Source of the DNA: Ancylomarina sp963977525
GTDB lineage: Bacteria; Bacteroidota; Bacteroidia; Bacteroidales; Marinifilaceae
DNA length: 64,000 nt
NCBI GenBank assembly: GCA_963977525.1
Contig: CAXBPC010000002.1
Location: 124,001 to 188,000 of the forward strand
Direction of reading: 5' to 3'
This document shows, one piece after another, positions 26,117 to 35,510 of this stretch. Made by a program: the position numbers and the translations under genes. Under the pieces are notes generated by a model. The model was given only the letters and a program-made list of their open reading frames with translations. It was not told where the DNA came from and did no database searches. The first letter of the stretch is position 1. Every line of letters begins with the position of its first letter.

Positions 26117-26150
26117 ATAAAAAAAGCGACCTAATTGGGTTGCTTTTTTG
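26117..26150 (+). terminator. Terminator after the AbiH gene
   Basis: AAAAAAGCGACC (26119-26130) pairs with GGTTGCTTTTTT (26137-26148), with one G-U pair and a short AT loop. It lies right after the stop at 26115 and closes the two-gene unit. Confidence 0.85.
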
Positions 26151-26256
26151 TTACCAAACAATGCGACTGTGTCTAACAAAGTATTTCAAAACCTTTAAGT
26201 CTCCCCTAAAATTTGTATTTTAAGACTCATTGTATCACCCTTACAATCGTCTGTCT

Positions 26257-28803
26257 ATGAAAAGCCCATCCGAAAATACGAGTCTAAAAAAGTTTGAGAA
26301 TTTAATAGAAAAGAAATACCTGGTTTATAACAGCCTCTTTCTCAATCTGCCTTATCAAGGTGTTGATGTTGGGCAGCTCCTGCCTATACTTTCTACTTAT
26401 TGTGAAGAAAGCTTAAGTGCATCTATGAGCCCCATTGAAATCATCGATTCATTTTTTTATACCCATACCAATCTTAGAAATGAAGAGGACAGAAATGATT
26501 TCTTATTTCGAATAATTTCTTACGTTGAACGTCAGGTCGTTTTGTTCGATAGTATTGAGGATGCTGCTTTGCCTGAAATTCGTGAAGATGTAGACGATTT
26601 AAGTCTATCTGATTTAATGAGTCAAACCAAAAAAGGAGGCAATTGGGATGCCGTTTTTCAAAAGCTAAACGATTTCAAAGTTCGAATCGTCTTGACTGCA
26701 CATCCCACACAGTTTTATCAGCCTGCTGTTCTCGATATTATGAGTGAGCTAAGAGGGCAAGTTTTGCAGAATGACGTGAATGAGATTGATTTATTATTGA
26801 ATCAACTGGGCCTAACATCACTGATTAATACAGAGAGTCCAACACCTTTGGAAGAAGCCAAGAATATTATTTATTTCTGCAAGAATGTCTACTACGATGC
26901 TATTGGGGAACTCTACAGCCAAATGAAGTGTAAAGTCACCAATTTGGATAATCCTGAGATTGTTTCCTTAGGCTTTTGGCCGGGTGGCGATAGAGATGGG
27001 AACCCATACGTAACAAGTGACATAACCAAGCAAGTGGCTAATGAGTTAAGAATGACTCTGATGAAATGTTATTACTCAGATGTTAAGCGACTTTGCAGTA
27101 AAATCACCTTTAAACATGTTGATGAGAAAATTGAAGCTCTAAGAGATAAGTTATACTCAGCTATGTTCAATCAGGATTATTGTCTGCCATACCGATCTAT
27201 ATTAGATCCCTTGCTTGAGATTAAAACGATTATTGAGGAAAAGTATAATGCTTTGTATTTAAACGATCTTCAGAATACGATTGACAAAGTAACTATTTTT
27301 AAAACGCATTTTGCCAGTCTCGATATCCGTCAGGATCATTCAGTCCATAAGAAAGTGATCACCTATATTCTAAGGGGAGAGGGTTTAATCAACGAGACTA
27401 TTGAAGAACTATCAACAGAGGAACTCATAAATATTCTTCTGTCCAGTGAGATCGATTTGTCTAATTTTCATGCGGATGATGCTATTGTTGCCGATACGAT
27501 AGCCAATATCATTCAACTCCCTTCCATTCAAGCGTCGAATGGAGAACAAGGCTGTCACAGATATATTATCAGCAATTCTGAAGATATCTTTTCCATACTT
27601 TTCGTCTTTGCTTTATTCAGATGGACGACCAATGATATTAGCTATATCAATTTTGATATTGTCCCCTTATTTGAAACCATGAAAGGCATGACAGAAGCTG
27701 GTCAGATTATGGAAGAGATATTTAATACAGATCTGTATACTAAACATCTGAAGCGAAGAAATAAGAAGCAAACCATGATGCTTGGTTTTTCAGACGGTAC
27801 CAAAGATGGTGGCTATTTAAAAGCGAATTGGTCGATATATAAAACAAAAGAAACATTAACCGCATTGTGTGAGAAGTATCAGATCAAATCAATTTTCTTC
27901 GATGGACGGGGAGGACCGCCTGCTCGTGGAGGAGGAAAGACGCATCGATTCTATGCTTCGCAGGGAGCCAAAATATCTAATGAAGAGATTCAACTAACGA
28001 TACAAGGGCAAACCATTACGAGTACTTACGGTACAAAAGAACAGTTTCAATACTCTTGTGAGCAACTGATATCAGCTGGGCTATATAATTTCTCATATCA
28101 CGATGAGGCTACTATTTCAGAAGCATCCAGAAGTTTATTGGAAGACTTAAGTGAATTGAGTTTTAAGAAATATGATGCGCTAAAGCAGCATGAGATGTTC
28201 ATTCCTTATTTGGAGAATGTGAGTCCTTTAAAATATTACTCAAAAGCCAAGATTGGAAGTCGACCCGTGAAACGTGGGCAAAAGAAACAACTCGAATTAA
28301 CCGACCTAAGAGCAATTTCCTTTGTGGGTTCTTGGAGTTTATTAAAGCAAAATATACCTGGCTACTTTGGCATTGGAACGGCTTTAAAAAATCTAAAAGA
28401 TCAGAATAGACTGGAAGACCTAATACGTTTATACAAAGAAGTGCCTTATTTTAAAGCGCTAATCTCAAATAGTATGATGTCCTTATCGAAATGCTATTTT
28501 GAACTCACCGCCTATATGGAACAAAACGATGCGTATCGCGATTTTTGGCGCATCTTGTTTGATGAATACCAGCTGTCAAAATCGATGATACTTGAAATTA
28601 CGGAATATGACGAACTGATGGCGGATGAACCGATATCAAAACGATCGATAGAAAACCGAGAAGCCATCGTATTACCTCTATTGGTGATTCAGCAATATGC
28701 CTTGCAAAAATTGGGTCAGGATACGGCAAGTAAAGGTACTTTCGAAAAAATGGTGGTTAGGTCTGTGTATGGAAACATTAATGCAAGCAGGAATTCAGTT
28801 TAA
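26257..28803 (+). CDS. ppc: Phosphoenolpyruvate carboxylase
   Basis: From the ATG at 26257 the protein has 848 residues. It adds bicarbonate to phosphoenolpyruvate to give oxaloacetate, an anaplerotic feed of the TCA cycle. Signature sites are VLTAHPTQ (catalytic His), GFWPGGDRDGNPYVT, MLGFSDGTKDGGYLKANW and FFDGRGGPPARGGGKTH (the flexible glycine/arginine loop). The C-terminus reads YGNINASRNSV; bacterial enzymes usually end in NTG, and a deviating tail may change allosteric behaviour (inference). An upstream TTG would add nine residues with no support. The gene stands alone. Confidence 0.93.
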   Translation: MKSPSENTSLKKFENLIEKKYLVYNSLFLNLPYQGVDVGQLLPILSTYCEESLSASMSPIEIIDSFFYTHTNLRNEEDRNDFLFRIISYVERQVVLFDSIEDAALPEIREDVDDLSLSDLMSQTKKGGNWDAVFQKLNDFKVRIVLTAHPTQFYQPAVLDIMSELRGQVLQNDVNEIDLLLNQLGLTSLINTESPTPLEEAKNIIYFCKNVYYDAIGELYSQMKCKVTNLDNPEIVSLGFWPGGDRDGNPYVTSDITKQVANELRMTLMKCYYSDVKRLCSKITFKHVDEKIEALRDKLYSAMFNQDYCLPYRSILDPLLEIKTIIEEKYNALYLNDLQNTIDKVTIFKTHFASLDIRQDHSVHKKVITYILRGEGLINETIEELSTEELINILLSSEIDLSNFHADDAIVADTIANIIQLPSIQASNGEQGCHRYIISNSEDIFSILFVFALFRWTTNDISYINFDIVPLFETMKGMTEAGQIMEEIFNTDLYTKHLKRRNKKQTMMLGFSDGTKDGGYLKANWSIYKTKETLTALCEKYQIKSIFFDGRGGPPARGGGKTHRFYASQGAKISNEEIQLTIQGQTITSTYGTKEQFQYSCEQLISAGLYNFSYHDEATISEASRSLLEDLSELSFKKYDALKQHEMFIPYLENVSPLKYYSKAKIGSRPVKRGQKKQLELTDLRAISFVGSWSLLKQNIPGYFGIGTALKNLKDQNRLEDLIRLYKEVPYFKALISNSMMSLSKCYFELTAYMEQNDAYRDFWRILFDEYQLSKSMILEITEYDELMADEPISKRSIENREAIVLPLLVIQQYALQKLGQDTASKGTFEKMVVRSVYGNINASRNSV

Positions 28804-28861
28804 ATAATTATGAGTGATGAATGATTGAGAATAAAGAGGTCATGAAATCAAAAGCCGAATT

Positions 28862-28888
28862 CCCCCTTCAGGGGGACTAAGGGGGTGT
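28862..28888. repeat. Small C/G-run intergenic repeat
   Basis: CCCCCTTCAGGGGG (28862-28875) is a hairpin followed by ACTAAGGGGGTGTTAG. It sits in the 124-bp gap between ppc and the convergent secreted-protein gene and resembles dispersed repeats often seen in Bacteroidota. No T-run follows, so a terminator role is uncertain. Confidence 0.35.
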
Positions 28889-28927
28889 TAGATCTGAATT
28901 TCCACAAGGTGTTTAATTGTCCGTGGT

Positions 28928-29815
28928 TCAGTTATTTGAGTTTAAAAGCTTCATCCAGTCAATTTTATAAAAAGCCTGTGGTGTTATCGATTTTTCGCAG
29001 CTGATGAAGAGTTCATTCTTATCGGTGAAAGCCAAACCCTCGGTTTGGCTTCCTCCCAATGAGTTTAAATCTAATCTCAAGGCTTTACCATTAAAAAAGT
29101 CCTGTCCCTCGAAATCGCTCAACAGCATCATGTAGGTGTGGAAGAATTTGTAACCCACAAGGGCTACTGTTTTGCCATCGATCGAAATGTCTGCAGCTGT
29201 CACCATAAAATCCACATCGAACTCAGCTATTGGTTTTAGCTGATAGTCACCAGGTAGCTTGGGCATGCTGTATAATCGTGTCTTTTTGTTTGCCCAGTTC
29301 TTTGTGAAAAGGTAAAGGGAATCTCCATAGGCAAAAAAGGCCTCACAATCGAAATCGTGTTTCATATTTCGCTTCTCGAAGTTCTTTTGATCTGCCCAAG
29401 CAAATGTGATGGAATCAACCACCAATTCTGTTTGTTTGTCCATGTCTGATTTTAAAACGCGAAGCACACGTAGGTCTTTTCTTGCACCTTTATTATTCCC
29501 AAAATCACCAATGTAAATGTAGTTCTCGTCTTCAGCCAAATCTTCCCAGTCTATATTTTGGGCATTGCTAATAGGAATGTTCTTTTTCAGTTCCCCTTTC
29601 ATATTGTAAGCAAGCAGTTCGGGCAAACATTCACTATCGTTAATCACCCAAAACAGATCTTTATGCCACACCATTCCTGATTGTTCATTAACCTTCGGCG
29701 AAAGTTGATCGCTGATTAATTGAGGAGAATAAACAACTGTTTTTACAGCATTGTTTTGAGCCATTCCCATTGTTGAAATCAGGAATGCCAGTATGGTATA
29801 GGTGAAGTTTCGCAT
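28928..29815 (-). CDS. Secreted hypothetical protein, probably a beta-propeller
   Basis: The 295-residue protein starts with a signal peptide (MRNFTYTILAFLISTMGMAQ). The body has repeated beta-rich segments such as NEQSGMVWHKDLFWVINDSE, DWEDLAEDENYIYIGDFGNN, DCEAFFAYGDSLYLFTKNW and QTEGLAFTDKNELFISCE, the rhythm of a six- or seven-bladed propeller, near the SdiA-regulated/phytase-like group. I cannot assign a ligand or reaction. The gene is convergent with ppc and lies 48 bp from the DUF2284 gene on the same strand. Confidence 0.7.
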   Translation of the reverse strand: MRNFTYTILAFLISTMGMAQNNAVKTVVYSPQLISDQLSPKVNEQSGMVWHKDLFWVINDSECLPELLAYNMKGELKKNIPISNAQNIDWEDLAEDENYIYIGDFGNNKGARKDLRVLRVLKSDMDKQTELVVDSITFAWADQKNFEKRNMKHDFDCEAFFAYGDSLYLFTKNWANKKTRLYSMPKLPGDYQLKPIAEFDVDFMVTAADISIDGKTVALVGYKFFHTYMMLLSDFEGQDFFNGKALRLDLNSLGGSQTEGLAFTDKNELFISCEKSITPQAFYKIDWMKLLNSNN

Positions 29816-29863
29816 AGTGGTGTTTTTATTAGGGCAAGTAATTTACAAAAAAAGCTTGATGTT

Positions 29864-30463
29864 CTACTTCTTTAATAGAATGGCGCCAACCGAACTCACA
29901 TGATTGGGAACTTCTCCAGCCTTTGCCCACTCAAGTTCATGTTGGAATAAGTTCTCCATTATCTTGGTCACATTAAAACCAAAAGCCACTAAATTATATC
30001 GAATTAAATGCGGCAGGTGACAAGTATCTGCCTGAGCGGCTTTACAAATAGTGCAAATCTCACAAGAGTTAGGGCCAATAAATCGTTGGCTTTCTCTTTC
30101 AGACTTCCGCAAATTATCTTGCAATAAATCTTTGGCAAAATTATAAGCCGTCAGTGCTCTTTCTTCCGATTCTAGAAAGGTGAATTGATCGCAATCTGTT
30201 TTGTATAGAATCAGTTTAATATGGGTATGCTCGGCTGCATATTCCTTAAAGGGAGGACAGTGTGGCGGACAAGTCCACTTCTTCGAAAAATTCTCACAAC
30301 CTGTTTGACAATAAGCATTGAACTCTTCGGGATTCCAATAGGGAAGGATTGCCTCAATTGGCAACTCAATTTCCTTTGTCTGAATTTGAATGTCCTTGTC
30401 TTGAAACTTACTTTTTATATGTGGTCTGTCAACAGCTAGCATCATCATTATTTTAGGTAGCAA
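29864..30463 (-). CDS. DUF2284 predicted metal-binding protein
   Basis: This 199-residue protein has Cys clusters that define the DUF2284 group: YCQTGCENFSKKWTCPPHCPP and, later, CEICTICKAAQADTCHLP. They probably ligate an Fe-S cluster or zinc. The family is common in anaerobes and its role is not established. The first ATG (MLPKIMMMLAVDRP) is used here; MMMLAVDR six residues later is an alternative. It may share a transcript with the secreted protein downstream (48 bp gap). Confidence 0.82.
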   Translation of the reverse strand: MLPKIMMMLAVDRPHIKSKFQDKDIQIQTKEIELPIEAILPYWNPEEFNAYCQTGCENFSKKWTCPPHCPPFKEYAAEHTHIKLILYKTDCDQFTFLESEERALTAYNFAKDLLQDNLRKSERESQRFIGPNSCEICTICKAAQADTCHLPHLIRYNLVAFGFNVTKIMENLFQHELEWAKAGEVPNHVSSVGAILLKK

Positions 30464-30788
30464 AGCTATTCATTATTTGTTTTCACACAAGGAGCGCAGA
30501 GTTTAAAGAAGAGTGTGATCGCAATGAAAAATGTGTCATTTGAGTACATATTCGATCTGCTTCGTATCGTATTTTTATCACTTTAGGCACTTACAACTTA
30601 AGGCCCTTTAAGTACTTCAATTCTCTTAATTATATTGATCTTAAATAAGCATAAAAATGGGGGGGTGCACCTTTCTTTTTTCGTATATTCGTATCTTCAT
30701 GTGGGTATGCATATCCGTGTGTTATGTTATCTGTAATCAATCAGTTAATTTTAAGGCTCTTAAGAAGCTATTCCATAAATTCTACCAT

Positions 30789-32570
30789 ATGCTCAGTTTT
30801 GATGCCATCGTTGTATCAATTGTTTTAATCTTTATTGTTCTGTCCTTTTACAAGGAATGGGTTGGTCCTGCCTTCACTTTTTTGATTGGTGTTGTGGCCT
30901 TAGGAATTTTTGGGGTTTTAACGCCTGCTGAGATTATGGGTGGTTTTGCCAACGATCAGGTTATGGTTATTCTTATGCTGCTCCTGATTGGTGATATTAT
31001 ACGAGATTTAGGTATTGTTGAGAACCTCTTTGATAAGGTTTTTCAAAGGGCAAAAACCTACCGTCAGTTTATGGCTAGAATGATGTTTTTGGTTGGTGGT
31101 TTCTCGGCTTTTTTGAATAATACACCATTGGTTGCTGTTATGATGCCTTATGTGCATTCATGGAGTAAACGAAACAATATATCACCTTCAAAACTTTTAA
31201 TACCACTATCATATTCGGCTATTTTAGGTGGCTGTATTACACTGATTGGTACATCGACCAACCTGATTGTAAATGGTATGGTTATAGATCAAAATATTAT
31301 TCCTGGCTTGGAATCTTTGGATATGTTTGACTTTGCTTATGTGGGTATTCCGATGATGTTTATTGGTTCGGCTTACCTTTTACTTGTAAGCAATAAGCTA
31401 TTGCCTGCAAATGCGGATACTTTAGATAAGTTCTCAGAGAATTCACGAAAGTATATTGTAGAGGCTCATGTTCGCCCTGGCTCAGATTTGAATGGAAAGA
31501 CCATTGGAGAAGCAAATCTTCGTAACCTTAAGGGCTTATACTTGTTCCAAATCAAAAGAAATAATATAAAGGTTGCAGCTGTCTCTTCGGAGTTTGAACT
31601 TGAAGAAGGTGATCGCTTATTCTTTGCTGGTGAAACAGAAACTATTGCTGATTTAGTTCTTGCAAATTCTGGATTGACTTTACCTACTGTTGGTATGTTG
31701 AGTCATAAAAAGCAACTAGAGGTTGTCGAAATTGTTGTTTCTCACAACTCAACTCTAATATCTAAGACTGTAAAGGAAGCTAATTTCCGTGGTAAATACG
31801 ATGCCGCTGTAATTGCCATTCACCGTAATGGTGAACGAATGGCTGGTAAAATTGGCGATGTAAAAGTGCGAGCTGGCGATGTACTCCTTCTTTTGGGAGG
31901 AGACGATTTTACGGCTAGAACGCAACGTGTACAGGACTTCTATTTTATTTCGAAGGTAAAGGAATTCCGCAAGCAAGAGAATTACAAAATCGGTTTGCTA
32001 TTGGGAGGAACAATTTTGGCTGTGATTTTATCAGCCTTAAAAATAGTGCCTTTGTTTATGACCTTAATTGTGATGATCATTGTGATTCTTGCGCTTAAGA
32101 TTACGAATCCAAAGGATATTGCAGCGAGTATCGATTTCAATTTAGCTATGATCATTGCCCTCGCGCTGGCCTTTGGTACAGCTATGATTAAATCTGGTCT
32201 TGCCGAGCTAATTGCTGATTTATTGATATCTGTATTCATGCCTTTAGGACGAGTTGGTATACTCTTTGGAATCTATCTCATTACAACAGTCTTAGCTGCC
32301 TATGTCACTAATAAGGCTGCCGTTGCCATTATTTTCCCAATCTCCTTGAGTATGGCACTGCATCTACATTTAAACCCAGAACCTTTTGTTTTGATTGTAG
32401 CCTTTGCTGCAGCTGCCAACTTTATGACGCCTATCGGTTATCAGACCAATCTGATGGTTTATGGTCCAGGATCTTATAAATTTGGTGACTTCTTTAAGAT
32501 TGGATTCCCATTAACTATTATCTATATGGTGGTTTGTGTATCCATACTTTCCTACATCTACTTCTATTAA
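30789..32570 (+). CDS. SLC13/DASS-type anion transporter with central RCK_C (TrkA-C) domains
   Basis: From the ATG at 30789 the protein has 593 residues. Membrane helices at both ends carry the family patterns SAFLNNTPLVAVMMPYV and IGTSTNLIVNG in the first half and VTNKAAVAIIFPIS and ANFMTPIGYQTNLMVYGPG in the second half. Between them, about residues 205-390, lie two TrkA-C domains (RPGSDLNGKTIGEANLRNLKG, HNSTLISKTVKEANFRGKY). Relatives move sulfate, phosphate-like or dicarboxylate anions with Na+; the RCK_C pair probably senses a ligand. The start at 30657 would add 44 residues with no support and is rejected. The neighbour cysQ raises sulfate as a candidate substrate (inference). Confidence 0.87.
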   Translation: MLSFDAIVVSIVLIFIVLSFYKEWVGPAFTFLIGVVALGIFGVLTPAEIMGGFANDQVMVILMLLLIGDIIRDLGIVENLFDKVFQRAKTYRQFMARMMFLVGGFSAFLNNTPLVAVMMPYVHSWSKRNNISPSKLLIPLSYSAILGGCITLIGTSTNLIVNGMVIDQNIIPGLESLDMFDFAYVGIPMMFIGSAYLLLVSNKLLPANADTLDKFSENSRKYIVEAHVRPGSDLNGKTIGEANLRNLKGLYLFQIKRNNIKVAAVSSEFELEEGDRLFFAGETETIADLVLANSGLTLPTVGMLSHKKQLEVVEIVVSHNSTLISKTVKEANFRGKYDAAVIAIHRNGERMAGKIGDVKVRAGDVLLLLGGDDFTARTQRVQDFYFISKVKEFRKQENYKIGLLLGGTILAVILSALKIVPLFMTLIVMIIVILALKITNPKDIAASIDFNLAMIIALALAFGTAMIKSGLAELIADLLISVFMPLGRVGILFGIYLITTVLAAYVTNKAAVAIIFPISLSMALHLHLNPEPFVLIVAFAAAANFMTPIGYQTNLMVYGPGSYKFGDFFKIGFPLTIIYMVVCVSILSYIYFY

Positions 32571-32655
32571 TAAATATCATTTTTTGTTTTCATCTTGTTA
32601 AATATTTTGTTTATTTTCATGCAAAATTTATTCACATAATAATTGCTATACACAG

Positions 32656-33483
32656 ATGAAATCACTTTTACTTTTTATAAGTTTTATCTTTCTATTCCAT
32701 TTAGGCTATACTCAGAACGATACCATCATTTATTACAAGGCGAATAACAAACCAGCCTTAAGTAAGAAAGATGCTAGTCATTTTACCAAAATTAAAAAGA
32801 AAGGTGAGAATGAGTATAAGTTGTCTTATTCAAGTAAAAAAGGAGAGAGATGGATTAAGTCAAAGTATACACTACTTCTTACTATCGAGAATGATTCGAC
32901 AATGAAAATATTGAATCAATTTACGAGAAATGAATATTATAAAACTTATAAATCATTAGGCACTCATTTTTATATAAAAGAATATTACGAAAATGGTAAG
33001 TTAAGAATTGAGGGAATCTCTAAGTCTAAAATTTACAATTATTGGGAAGGGCAGGTTAAAGAGTATTATCCGTCAGGAAAATTAGAATCGATAACTAGAT
33101 ATAAAAACAATCAAATAAGAGGGAATAAGAATTGGCTTGAAAATGGAAAGCCCTATATTGATAATATATACGCTTATGTTGATGTTATGCCTAAATTTCC
33201 TGGTGGAGAAATGAAGTTGAAAAAATATTTAGAAGATAATCTGAAATATCCTGAAAAAGCTTCGGAAAAAAGATACTATGGGAAACTTAATGTTAGTTTT
33301 GTAATAGATGTGGATGGTTCCGTTACTGGTGTTTTTATACGTGAGCCTTTACATCATACATTTGATCAGGAAGCTATAAGAGTTGTTTCTGGAATGCCAA
33401 AATGGAGTGCAGGAAAACTTGATGGTAAGTTAGTGAAGGTTGGTTTTAGAGTTCCAATTAATTTTAGATTTCAATTTCAATAG
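32656..33483 (+). CDS. Secreted MORN/YwqK-repeat protein with C-terminal TonB domain
   Basis: The 275-residue protein has a signal peptide (LLLFISFIFLFHLGYTQ). The middle carries two YwqK/MORN-like repeats (YYENGKLRIEG, YYPSGKLESITRY) and the end is a TonB C-terminal domain (PKFPGGEMKLKKYLEDNLKYP, KLNVSFVIDVDGSVTG, FDQEAIRVVSGMPKW). Such proteins are annotated as energy transducer TonB, but this one lacks the N-terminal membrane anchor and Pro-rich linker needed to energise receptors, so it more likely uses the TonB fold for binding in the periplasm. It ends three bases before the cysQ start, so they are co-transcribed. Confidence 0.8.
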   Translation: MKSLLLFISFIFLFHLGYTQNDTIIYYKANNKPALSKKDASHFTKIKKKGENEYKLSYSSKKGERWIKSKYTLLLTIENDSTMKILNQFTRNEYYKTYKSLGTHFYIKEYYENGKLRIEGISKSKIYNYWEGQVKEYYPSGKLESITRYKNNQIRGNKNWLENGKPYIDNIYAYVDVMPKFPGGEMKLKKYLEDNLKYPEKASEKRYYGKLNVSFVIDVDGSVTGVFIREPLHHTFDQEAIRVVSGMPKWSAGKLDGKLVKVGFRVPINFRFQFQ

Positions 33484-33485
33484 AG

Positions 33486-34292
33486 ATGAATATAGAATAT
33501 AGAAAAGAGCTTTTAAGTGCAGCCATTGAGGCTTGCATAAAAGGAGGGAAAGAAATATTAGATGTGTATCAGTCGGATGATTTTAATGTGCAATTAAAGT
33601 CGGATGATAGTCCTTTGACCATTGCGGATCAAAGAGCGCATAACGCGATTGTTTCTGTTTTAGAGCAATTCGATATTCCAATAATGAGTGAAGAGGGAAT
33701 CCATTTACCTTATGAAGATCGTAAAGATTGGAAAGAATGTTGGATTGTTGACCCTTTGGACGGAACTAAAGAGTTTATTAAGCGTAATGATGAATTCACA
33801 GTTAATGTGGCTTTAGTGATAAATGGAAAAGCTGTTGCTGGTGTCATTTATGTTCCAGTGTATAGACAGCTTTACTTTGCTGATGAGCAATTAGGCGCTT
33901 TCCGTTGCGATGAAATTACTGAGTATGTTAAACTTGAAGAATTGATATCAGCATCAAAGCAGTTGCCGATTAAGCAAGATAGAACAGGTGTTCGTGTTGT
34001 GGGATCAAGATCGCATATGAATGATGAAACTCGTTTGTTCATCGATTCCTTGAAAGATAATGGGGATGAGGTTGAAATCGTTTCAAAAGGAAGTTCTCTT
34101 AAATTGTGTTTAATTGCTGAGGGATCTGCCGATGTGTATCCACGTTATGCACCAACTATGGAGTGGGATATTGCAGCTGGACATGCTATTGTTTCTGCTT
34201 CGGGAGGAAAGGTCCTGCACTTGAATTCAGATGAAGAATTGTCCTACAATAAAGCTGATTTATTGAACCCATGGTTTATGTGTAAGCGATAA
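33486..34292 (+). CDS. cysQ: 3'(2'),5'-bisphosphate nucleotidase
   Basis: The 268-residue protein belongs to the inositol-monophosphatase fold: SDDSPLTIADQRAHN, IMSEEG, WIVDPLDGTKEFIKRNDEFTVN (metal-binding DPLDGT) and EWDIAAGHAIVSASGG near the C-terminus. This set is the CysQ form, which removes the 3'-phosphate from PAP during sulfate assimilation. It starts three bases after the TonB-domain gene. A strong terminator lies 18 bases downstream. Confidence 0.9.
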   Translation: MNIEYRKELLSAAIEACIKGGKEILDVYQSDDFNVQLKSDDSPLTIADQRAHNAIVSVLEQFDIPIMSEEGIHLPYEDRKDWKECWIVDPLDGTKEFIKRNDEFTVNVALVINGKAVAGVIYVPVYRQLYFADEQLGAFRCDEITEYVKLEELISASKQLPIKQDRTGVRVVGSRSHMNDETRLFIDSLKDNGDEVEIVSKGSSLKLCLIAEGSADVYPRYAPTMEWDIAAGHAIVSASGGKVLHLNSDEELSYNKADLLNPWFMCKR

Positions 34293-34307
34293 GAAAGGTC
34301 TAGAATA

Positions 34308-34347
34308 TAAAAAGCGCCATTCAATTTAATTTGAATGGCGCTTTTGT
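34308..34347. terminator. Perfect bidirectional terminator between cysQ and aroF
   Basis: A perfect 15-bp stem (34310-34324 with 34331-34345, loop TTTAAT) has A-rich sequence on the left and T4 on the right. It serves the convergent ends of cysQ (plus) and of the aromatic operon (minus). Confidence 0.9.
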
Positions 34348-34366
34348 ATTGTGAATGAATTGCGAT

Positions 34367-35464
34367 TTATTTCTTCACATTCATAATTGTTGTTTGATGA
34401 GCAATCGATTCTTCGTGAATAGCTTTGAAAAGTTTACTGATGAAACGCTCACTAAGGTTAGTATCCTTAGATTCTGCCAAATGCTTTTCCAAAATACTTT
34501 CCCAACGACCAGACTGAAGAATGGTCATATTATTGGCTTTTTTATACTGACCAATTCCATTGGCAGCTACCATTCTTTTTTGAAGAATATCCATAAGTTC
34601 ATTATCGTATTGGTCAATCTTGAATCGTAAATCTTCAAGTGTATCCAATAAAATGCCATCTGGATTTTCAACACGTAACTCTAAACTTGAAAGTAGTTGA
34701 GTCAGTCGTTTAGGCGTAATTTGTTGTTTGGCATCACTCCAAGCTTCATCTGGAGTAGGATGCGTTTCAATCATTAAGCCATCGAAGTTAAGGTCCATCG
34801 CCTTTTGAGAAACAGATTGTAACAACTCACGATTTCCACAAATATGACTTGGGTCACAGATGATAGGCATATCAGGCATGCGTCTCTTCAGTTCAATAGG
34901 AATCTGCCATTGTGGAATATTTCTATAGATACTATGCTCGTAGCTAGAAAACCCACGATGAATAGCTCCTAATTGCTTAATACCAGCTTTTTCTAATCTT
35001 TCTAAAGCACCCATCCAAAGTTCAACGTCAGGGTTTACAGGGTTTTTAACTAAAACAGGAATGTCAACTCCCTCAAGGGCGTTAGCAATTTCTTGCATAG
35101 CAAAAGGATTCGCTGAAGTTCGAGCTCCAATCCATAAAATATCAACACCATATTTAAGCGCCTCAAAAACGTGATTTACATTGGCAACCTCAGTTGCTGT
35201 TTGCATACCTGTTTCTTTCTGAACAGTTTTCATCCACTCAAGACCTTCTCTTCCTACACCTTCGAAACAATTTGGTCTAGTACGAGGTTTCCAAATACCT
35301 GCACGGAAAATTCCGATACCTTCTTCTTTTAAAAGACGAGCTGAGTTTAGAACCTGTTCTTCGGTTTCGGCACTACATGGGCCTGCTATAATTAATGGTC
35401 TTTCAATCTTATTTAAATCTAACTTACTTTTCATCTCTTCTGTAATTTGGCTGATAGTTAGCAA
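34367..35464 (-). CDS. aroF: Bifunctional DAHP synthase / chorismate mutase
   Basis: The 365-residue fusion catalyses the first step of the shikimate pathway and the chorismate-to-prephenate branch step. The N-terminal 260 residues are a KDO8P/AroG-beta type DAHP synthase (AGPCSAETEEQV, RAGIWKPRT, VLVKNPVNPD, ICDPSHICGNRE). The last 85 residues are an AroQ chorismate mutase (LRFKIDQYDNELMDILQKRM, ANGIGQYKKANN). Bacteroidota DAHP synthases often have this order. It is the last gene of the pheA-aminotransferase-tyrA-aroF operon, 46 bp after tyrA, and should be under the tandem leader control at 38426-38716. Confidence 0.92.
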   Translation of the reverse strand: MLTISQITEEMKSKLDLNKIERPLIIAGPCSAETEEQVLNSARLLKEEGIGIFRAGIWKPRTRPNCFEGVGREGLEWMKTVQKETGMQTATEVANVNHVFEALKYGVDILWIGARTSANPFAMQEIANALEGVDIPVLVKNPVNPDVELWMGALERLEKAGIKQLGAIHRGFSSYEHSIYRNIPQWQIPIELKRRMPDMPIICDPSHICGNRELLQSVSQKAMDLNFDGLMIETHPTPDEAWSDAKQQITPKRLTQLLSSLELRVENPDGILLDTLEDLRFKIDQYDNELMDILQKRMVAANGIGQYKKANNMTILQSGRWESILEKHLAESKDTNLSERFISKLFKAIHEESIAHQTTIMNVKK

Positions 35465-35510
35465 TTTTTCATCACTAATTAAAATATGAACTAATAATTT
35501 ACTTGTGGTT

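Noticed and set aside
30657..30788. N-terminal extension of the DASS transporter from 30657
   Set aside because: The 44 extra residues do not resemble the family, whose first membrane helix begins right after the ATG at 30789.
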